The notes beneath the pieces were generated by a model. It had not been told where the DNA came from. It did not search any database and was given only the letters and a program-made list of their open reading frames with translations. This document shows positions 41,211 through 44,912 of a stretch of 44,912 nt of DNA, piece by piece. The stretch is from Gammaproteobacteria bacterium (GTDB lineage: Bacteria; Pseudomonadota; Gammaproteobacteria; DSM-16500). The stretch is from positions 1 through 44,912 of the forward strand of contig JAJPJI010000027.1 in the NCBI GenBank assembly GCA_021324305.1, in the 5' to 3' direction. The position numbers and the translations under genes were made by a program. How positions within the stretch are numbered: the first letter of the stretch is position 1; each line of letters starts with the position of its first letter.

Positions 41211-42743
41211 TTAACCCTTCTCGATTTTATATATCGCCACTTTGTCACCGCGCTTATTGCCAAACACCTGCACCGGTTTCATGCCCAGCTCGCTTAATAC
41301 CGCCGCTGTGTCGCCTTCTTCATTCCGGCCGATACGCAAAGCGACATAATCATATTGCTTCCACTGGCCATGCGCAATTGTCCTGATATTGATATAGGCT
41401 GGCAACACCTTGAAAATACCTGTGCCGAAGTGCTGCGTATAATACAGAAGCTGGAAATCATTCGCATACAATGAAGCACTTGCAGGCACATTTTCCGCAA
41501 TCCAGTCTCCCGCCTCGTGAATATAGGATTTTGAATACCCAAAATCGACGATACCGCCAAGCGTTCCGATAAATATGAAAAACACCGCGATGAATAACGC
41601 CAGCCGATGCCGGACACTTGTCCATTGCCGGATTAAATAATCCAGCGCAAAAGGAACCCACAACATCAATACGAGTGTCAGCGCGATCAGGTAGCGCTTG
41701 GATAAAAACAGGTGCTCTGCGAGAAAGCTTAAGGTAATGACCAGGTTGACAGCCAGATAGCCAAACACAACCAGCGACGCATTCGCAGGGAAACGGCAAA
41801 TTTTTCGCACCCATGCGTAAATCACAAGAATGCCGTAAATCCAGGAAAGGGCGGCCATCACATTCAGTAAATACCAGGCTAGCCAGACGAACAACAAAAC
41901 AGCGCCGGCATCGCTCTCGGAATCAGAGGTCAGAACATGCTGGACTAACGCATCCCTCGAAGATTGATAGCGGTCCGCCAGCATAAAGAACCCGTTCTGC
42001 AGCTGATTGATAATCTCGCTAATGCGGCCCAATTGATTCATGGATTGCTGGTGATGCGACAGGAGCCAGACTGCCATCATCATGCAGATAACTATTGCTG
42101 GCGTATTCAGCGAGAAAAAGGCCTTCAGCCGCTGCCTGAAAGAAACACGAAAATCGAGCAAGGAAACAAAAGGCAGGCTCAGCAGAAAAACCGCGCCTTC
42201 GATGCGGAACAGCGTCGCTATCAATAAACAGGCACTCCATGCGAGCGCCAGATTCAACCCGGGTTCGCGAAAATAGCGCAACAATAAATAGAGGGAAGCA
42301 AGGTAAAATGCCCAGAAGCCATGATCGCGAATGATATATTCACGCATGCTGATGAATTCATGATTAAGTAAAATGACCAGCGCAGAAAGCCATAAAACAC
42401 GTTTCGAACCGCCCAGTTCTTTCACGATGAGAATAAACGCAGTCACCGACAACAATGAAAACAGCGCATTCAAAAAATAAGCGGACGCAGTATAGGAAAA
42501 ATGACTGGCCTGGCTCACGGCATAGATTAGCACGGAATAAAAAGGCCATTGTGATTGCGGGCAAAGATGTATCACTTCTTTCAGGGATGCGGTGCCAACT
42601 GTTTGTGCGCTGAGAAGATAACAGATACCGTCAGGATTGATAACAGTTTCGCGGTAGCTTAGCCAGAAAGACAATATCAGACTGGCAGTCAGGGCAAACA
42701 CATAAAGCAGGTTGTCATTCTCAAGCCACGCAGCCTTTCTCAT
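41211..42743 (-). CDS. Multi-pass membrane protein, GT39/ArnT-like glycosyltransferase candidate
   Basis: 510 residues with about 10-12 membrane helices. An early periplasmic loop holds INPDGICYLLSAQ, with the acidic residue typical of GT-C enzymes, and QWPFYSVLIY. A later loop holds MREYIIRDHGFWAFYLASLYLLL. The C-terminal ~110 residues are periplasmic (AGDWIAENVPASASLYANDF, YDYVALRIG). This is the layout of lipid-linked-sugar transferases of the GT-C group (PMT, ArnT and relatives), but no family-specific signature is certain. Its ATG overlaps the galU stop (ATGA) and ugd follows. With UDP-glucuronate production nearby it may decorate lipid A, glycans or proteins. Confidence 0.75.
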   Translation of the reverse strand: MRKAAWLENDNLLYVFALTASLILSFWLSYRETVINPDGICYLLSAQTVGTASLKEVIHLCPQSQWPFYSVLIYAVSQASHFSYTASAYFLNALFSLLSVTAFILIVKELGGSKRVLWLSALVILLNHEFISMREYIIRDHGFWAFYLASLYLLLRYFREPGLNLALAWSACLLIATLFRIEGAVFLLSLPFVSLLDFRVSFRQRLKAFFSLNTPAIVICMMMAVWLLSHHQQSMNQLGRISEIINQLQNGFFMLADRYQSSRDALVQHVLTSDSESDAGAVLLFVWLAWYLLNVMAALSWIYGILVIYAWVRKICRFPANASLVVFGYLAVNLVITLSFLAEHLFLSKRYLIALTLVLMLWVPFALDYLIRQWTSVRHRLALFIAVFFIFIGTLGGIVDFGYSKSYIHEAGDWIAENVPASASLYANDFQLLYYTQHFGTGIFKVLPAYINIRTIAHGQWKQYDYVALRIGRNEEGDTAAVLSELGMKPVQVFGNKRGDKVAIYKIEKG

Positions 42744-43609
42744 GTTACCAGCAACTCCAGGGAACGTTTGAAATCATTTCCCAATTCAGGATGTTTTAAC
42801 GCGTAAGCCACCGTCGCTTCGAGATAGCCTAGTTTGCTGCCGCAATCATAACGTTTGCCTTGAAACTGGTAAGCATAGGTTTTTTCTTCCCGCAGTAACT
42901 GGGCGATGGCATCGGTCAATTGAATTTCGCCTTTCGAAATACTGGTATTCTGCAGATGCGTAAATATCCCGGGTGTTAAAATATAGCGGCCAACAACACC
43001 CAGATTCGAGGGCGCCATCTCGGGATCCGGTTTCTCGATAATCCCCCGCATATCCATCAGTGTTGCATCAGCGGAAGCGACATCGACAATGCCGTATTTT
43101 TTTGTTTCGGACGGCTGGATTTTTTCTACTGCGATAATACTCTTCTGCATGCGTGCAAATTCTTCCACCATTTGTTTAAGACAAGAGTACCTGCCGCCAT
43201 CAATCAGGTCATCAGCCAGCAACACGGCAAACGGCTCATTCAATACCAGCTGGCGAGCGCACAGCACCGCGTGTCCGAGACCTTGCGGTGACTTCTGGCG
43301 GATATAAGCGCATGATATTCCATCCGGCAAAATGCCTCTTACGATATCCAGTAAATCCTGCTTGCCTCTTTCCTGTAACGTAGCTTCCAATTCAAAATTG
43401 GAATCAAAATGATCCTCAATGGCACGCTTGCTGCTGCTGGTGACAAATATCAATTCAGTAATGCCCGCATCAACAGCCTCTTCAACCGCATACTGGATGA
43501 GAGGCTTGTCTACAATTGGCAGCATTTCCTTGGGATTTGCTTTTGTTGCCGGCAAGAACCGCGTACCCAGCCCGGCGACAGGAAAAATGGCTTTAGTAAT
43601 CTTCATCAT
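42740..43609 (-). CDS. galU: UTP-glucose-1-phosphate uridylyltransferase
   Basis: 289 residues, family length. Motifs are FPVAGLGTRFLPATKANPKEMLPIVDKPLIQYAVEEA (nucleotide-binding), GLGHAVLCA, LLADDLI, a strand ending GIVDV, IIEKPDPEMAPSNLGVVGRYILTP and KRYDCGSKLGYLEA. It makes UDP-glucose from UTP and glucose-1-phosphate. First gene of a galU - glycosyltransferase-like - ugd operon; the next start overlaps its stop. Two adjacent ATG codons are possible starts. Confidence 0.97.
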   Translation of the reverse strand: MMKITKAIFPVAGLGTRFLPATKANPKEMLPIVDKPLIQYAVEEAVDAGITELIFVTSSSKRAIEDHFDSNFELEATLQERGKQDLLDIVRGILPDGISCAYIRQKSPQGLGHAVLCARQLVLNEPFAVLLADDLIDGGRYSCLKQMVEEFARMQKSIIAVEKIQPSETKKYGIVDVASADATLMDMRGIIEKPDPEMAPSNLGVVGRYILTPGIFTHLQNTSISKGEIQLTDAIAQLLREEKTYAYQFQGKRYDCGSKLGYLEATVAYALKHPELGNDFKRSLELLVT

Positions 43610-43650
43610 AAAGTAACGGTTTACTCCAAATTAGGCTCGGGAATGTTACC

Positions 43651-43678
43651 ATAATAAGACTGGAGAAAAAATTGCTAA
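43651..43678 (-). promoter_or_regulatory. Promoter of the galU operon
   Basis: Minus strand: TTAGCA, 16-base spacer, TATTAT (43656-43651), about 42 bases before the galU start. The -35 matches four of six and the -10 five of six. Confidence 0.4.
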
Positions 43679-43754
43679 GAATTTATTCTCTTGCTATGAG
43701 AAGCAGCAGGCATGATCAATAAATGAACAAACATGAGCGGGGCGCTAATTCAGC

Positions 43755-44912
43755 ATGAATACGCGGAAGGGAAAGCCGGCAGAACAGCTGGATATTTCAC
43801 AAAAAAATATCCGTACAAAAATCCATTCTTACCTCTCCAAATCCAACCGCGATCCCAAAATTATCAACGCCTTTACCAAAGGAAACGGCTACTGCAACGG
43901 ACTCGCTTCGCTCGCTGTCTATGCACAATATCTCGAATGCTGTCATCAAAACAATCGGTTGCGAATACCGCAAGATAACTGGCGCTGGGTCAAATCCACG
44001 CTGAAAAAAATCGCTGCCTGGAATGAAGACCTCGGCTCGTTGTCAGCCCAGGACCGTGACGACTTTGACCGCCTGATATCACTGGTGAAATACTTCCAGG
44101 ATATCGCTGACTATATGCCCTTCAGCCAGGGTAATTTGCATAAATTCCTGGAAGACACAGCGCATAGACATCTCAGCCTCGAATTCACATTCGGAGGGCT
44201 GCTCACCGCCGCTGATTTCAGCAGACCGCTTCAGCTGCAAGGAGACCCCTCGGGAAAAACAACCCTCTTCAGGGAGTTACTGAAATATCAGCACCGGCTG
44301 ATTCTGGTTAGTTGCGGCAGACACAGCCTTGGGCTATTCAGGAATGGCGACCGTATCTCATTGTACAATGCCAATGACAAGGCCGGGCGCAAATTCTTTA
44401 GCATCAACGAGCTGGACAAACTGGCAGAAGCGGTCTTCAAGGCATACAAATACAACAATCATACACCTTCCCCGATTGGATTCCGTATTTTTACCTTCGA
44501 GCAGCCGCAGGTGTATACGCATCCCGAGGAGTTGCTGTCCGCCTTGAACGGACCGATTTCCCATTCCGATACTCAGACAAAAATTGATTACCATGCGCTG
44601 CATATCGCCACACGCATAGGCAGTGACAAGTGTGTCAAATATTTTTTAGGCAAAAATGCCAATCTGGAAAGTAAAAACCTGAATGGCAGAACAGCCTTAT
44701 ATGTTGCCGCCAGCAGGGATTATCACAATATCGTTGAGCTGTTGTTAACAAATGGCGCCGATATAAATGCCAAATGTGCGGATGGCAAATCGCCGCTCAT
44801 TCGTGCCGCACAAAAAGGCAGAATGCACATTGTTAAAATGATGCTAAAAAATGGCAAACATGTGACTCTCAGCTGTCTGATTGATGCGCTCAGTCATTTG
44901 AAAACCGAAAAC
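43755..44912 (+). CDS. Papain-like cysteine hydrolase domain plus ankyrin repeats (3' partial)
   Basis: The frame is open from ATG 43755 to the window edge (386 residues); a stop at 43746-43748 fixes the earliest start, and the ribosome site is weak. The N-terminal ~240 residues resemble the papain/C58-like domain found in several ankyrin effectors. GNGYCNGLASLAVYAQYL has Cys47 at a helix start, a helical insert follows, then VSCGRHSLGLF with His190 and ISLYNAND, where the usual Asp position reads Asn205. From about residue 285 come three ankyrin repeats (YHALHIATRIGSDKCVKYFL, RTALYVAASRDYHNIVELLL, SPLIRAAQKGRMHIVKMML). No signal peptide. It is a candidate host-acting effector; the end is outside the window. 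Confidence 0.8.
   Translation, partial: MNTRKGKPAEQLDISQKNIRTKIHSYLSKSNRDPKIINAFTKGNGYCNGLASLAVYAQYLECCHQNNRLRIPQDNWRWVKSTLKKIAAWNEDLGSLSAQDRDDFDRLISLVKYFQDIADYMPFSQGNLHKFLEDTAHRHLSLEFTFGGLLTAADFSRPLQLQGDPSGKTTLFRELLKYQHRLILVSCGRHSLGLFRNGDRISLYNANDKAGRKFFSINELDKLAEAVFKAYKYNNHTPSPIGFRIFTFEQPQVYTHPEELLSALNGPISHSDTQTKIDYHALHIATRIGSDKCVKYFLGKNANLESKNLNGRTALYVAASRDYHNIVELLLTNGADINAKCADGKSPLIRAAQKGRMHIVKMMLKNGKHVTLSCLIDALSHLKTEN

Noticed and set aside
43692..43704. 13-base match (CTGCTTCTCATAG, minus strand) to the predicted 5' end of the small RNA at 24.15 kb
   Set aside because: A shared 13-mer is expected by chance in 45 kb; the flanks differ and no GGA hairpins or terminator follow.
44240..44262. 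GDPSGKTT in the papain-like/ankyrin protein as an ATP-binding P-loop
   Set aside because: The spacing is G-x3-GK, one residue short of Walker A, and no Walker B follows.

Overview
The window looks like a chromosomal segment of a Legionellales-type gammaproteobacterium, most likely of the Coxiellaceae/Aquicella kind. This is an inference from gene content. The housekeeping proteins are gammaproteobacterial (YhiN, Tex, TamAB, RlmL, GspAB, PanBCD with CoaX). They are interleaved with genes resembling effectors of intracellular bacteria: a C80-like cysteine protease, an ADP-ribosyltransferase-like protein, two papain-like/ankyrin proteins and lipases. No secretion-system genes lie in the window, so effector status is unproven.

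Layout. 1-0.4 kb: tail of a TonB-like protein. 0.4-4.0 kb: a three-gene minus-strand cassette (alpha/beta hydrolase, then C80-like protease protein, then unknown protein). 4.1-5.8 kb: three small exported proteins (Rap1a-like, L,D-transpeptidase, Cys-rich peptide). 5.8-7.0 kb: a papain-like/ankyrin gene broken by a frameshift. 7.2-11.5 kb: tamA-tamB. 11.5-15.1 kb: surface-antigen lipoprotein, yhiN, a dihydrouridine synthase and arfB, with a long imperfect palindrome upstream of arfB. 15.2-19.4 kb: a second TonB-like protein, a diguanylate cyclase and an orphan gspA-gspB pair. 19.6-23.8 kb: a small membrane protein, a GDSL lipase and tex.

23.8-24.4 kb: a gene-free stretch with palindromic dispersed repeats and, on the minus strand, a candidate small RNA with four GGA-bearing stem-loops, a promoter and a strong terminator. 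It resembles a CsrA/RsmA-sequestering RNA (RsmY/RsmZ/CsrB type) and is the most interesting item here. 24.4-25.5 kb: a PadR regulator with an operator palindrome and its partner membrane protein. 25.6-30.6 kb: one minus-strand operon, panG-like - panB - panC - panD - coaX - rlmL, which covers pantothenate synthesis and its first activation step; rlmL lacks the RlmK half.

30.9-33.4 kb: a triple-YbjQ membrane protein, the ADP-ribosyltransferase-like gene, and a 21-bp tandem repeat that has expanded from the same palindromic element seen at 23.8 kb. 33.5-36.7 kb: sugar transporter - glucokinase - thiamine pyrophosphokinase-like operon. 36.8-39.5 kb: an unknown protein with an acidic tail, a small membrane protein and DsbD. 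39.7-43.6 kb: galU - membrane glycosyltransferase-like - ugd, which makes UDP-glucose and UDP-glucuronate and probably modifies the envelope. From 43.755 kb a papain-like/ankyrin gene runs off the right edge.

Starts were moved from the longest reading frame to a downstream ATG or GTG wherever a good ribosome binding site or family alignment supports it. No tRNA, rRNA, IS transposase or CRISPR array was seen.
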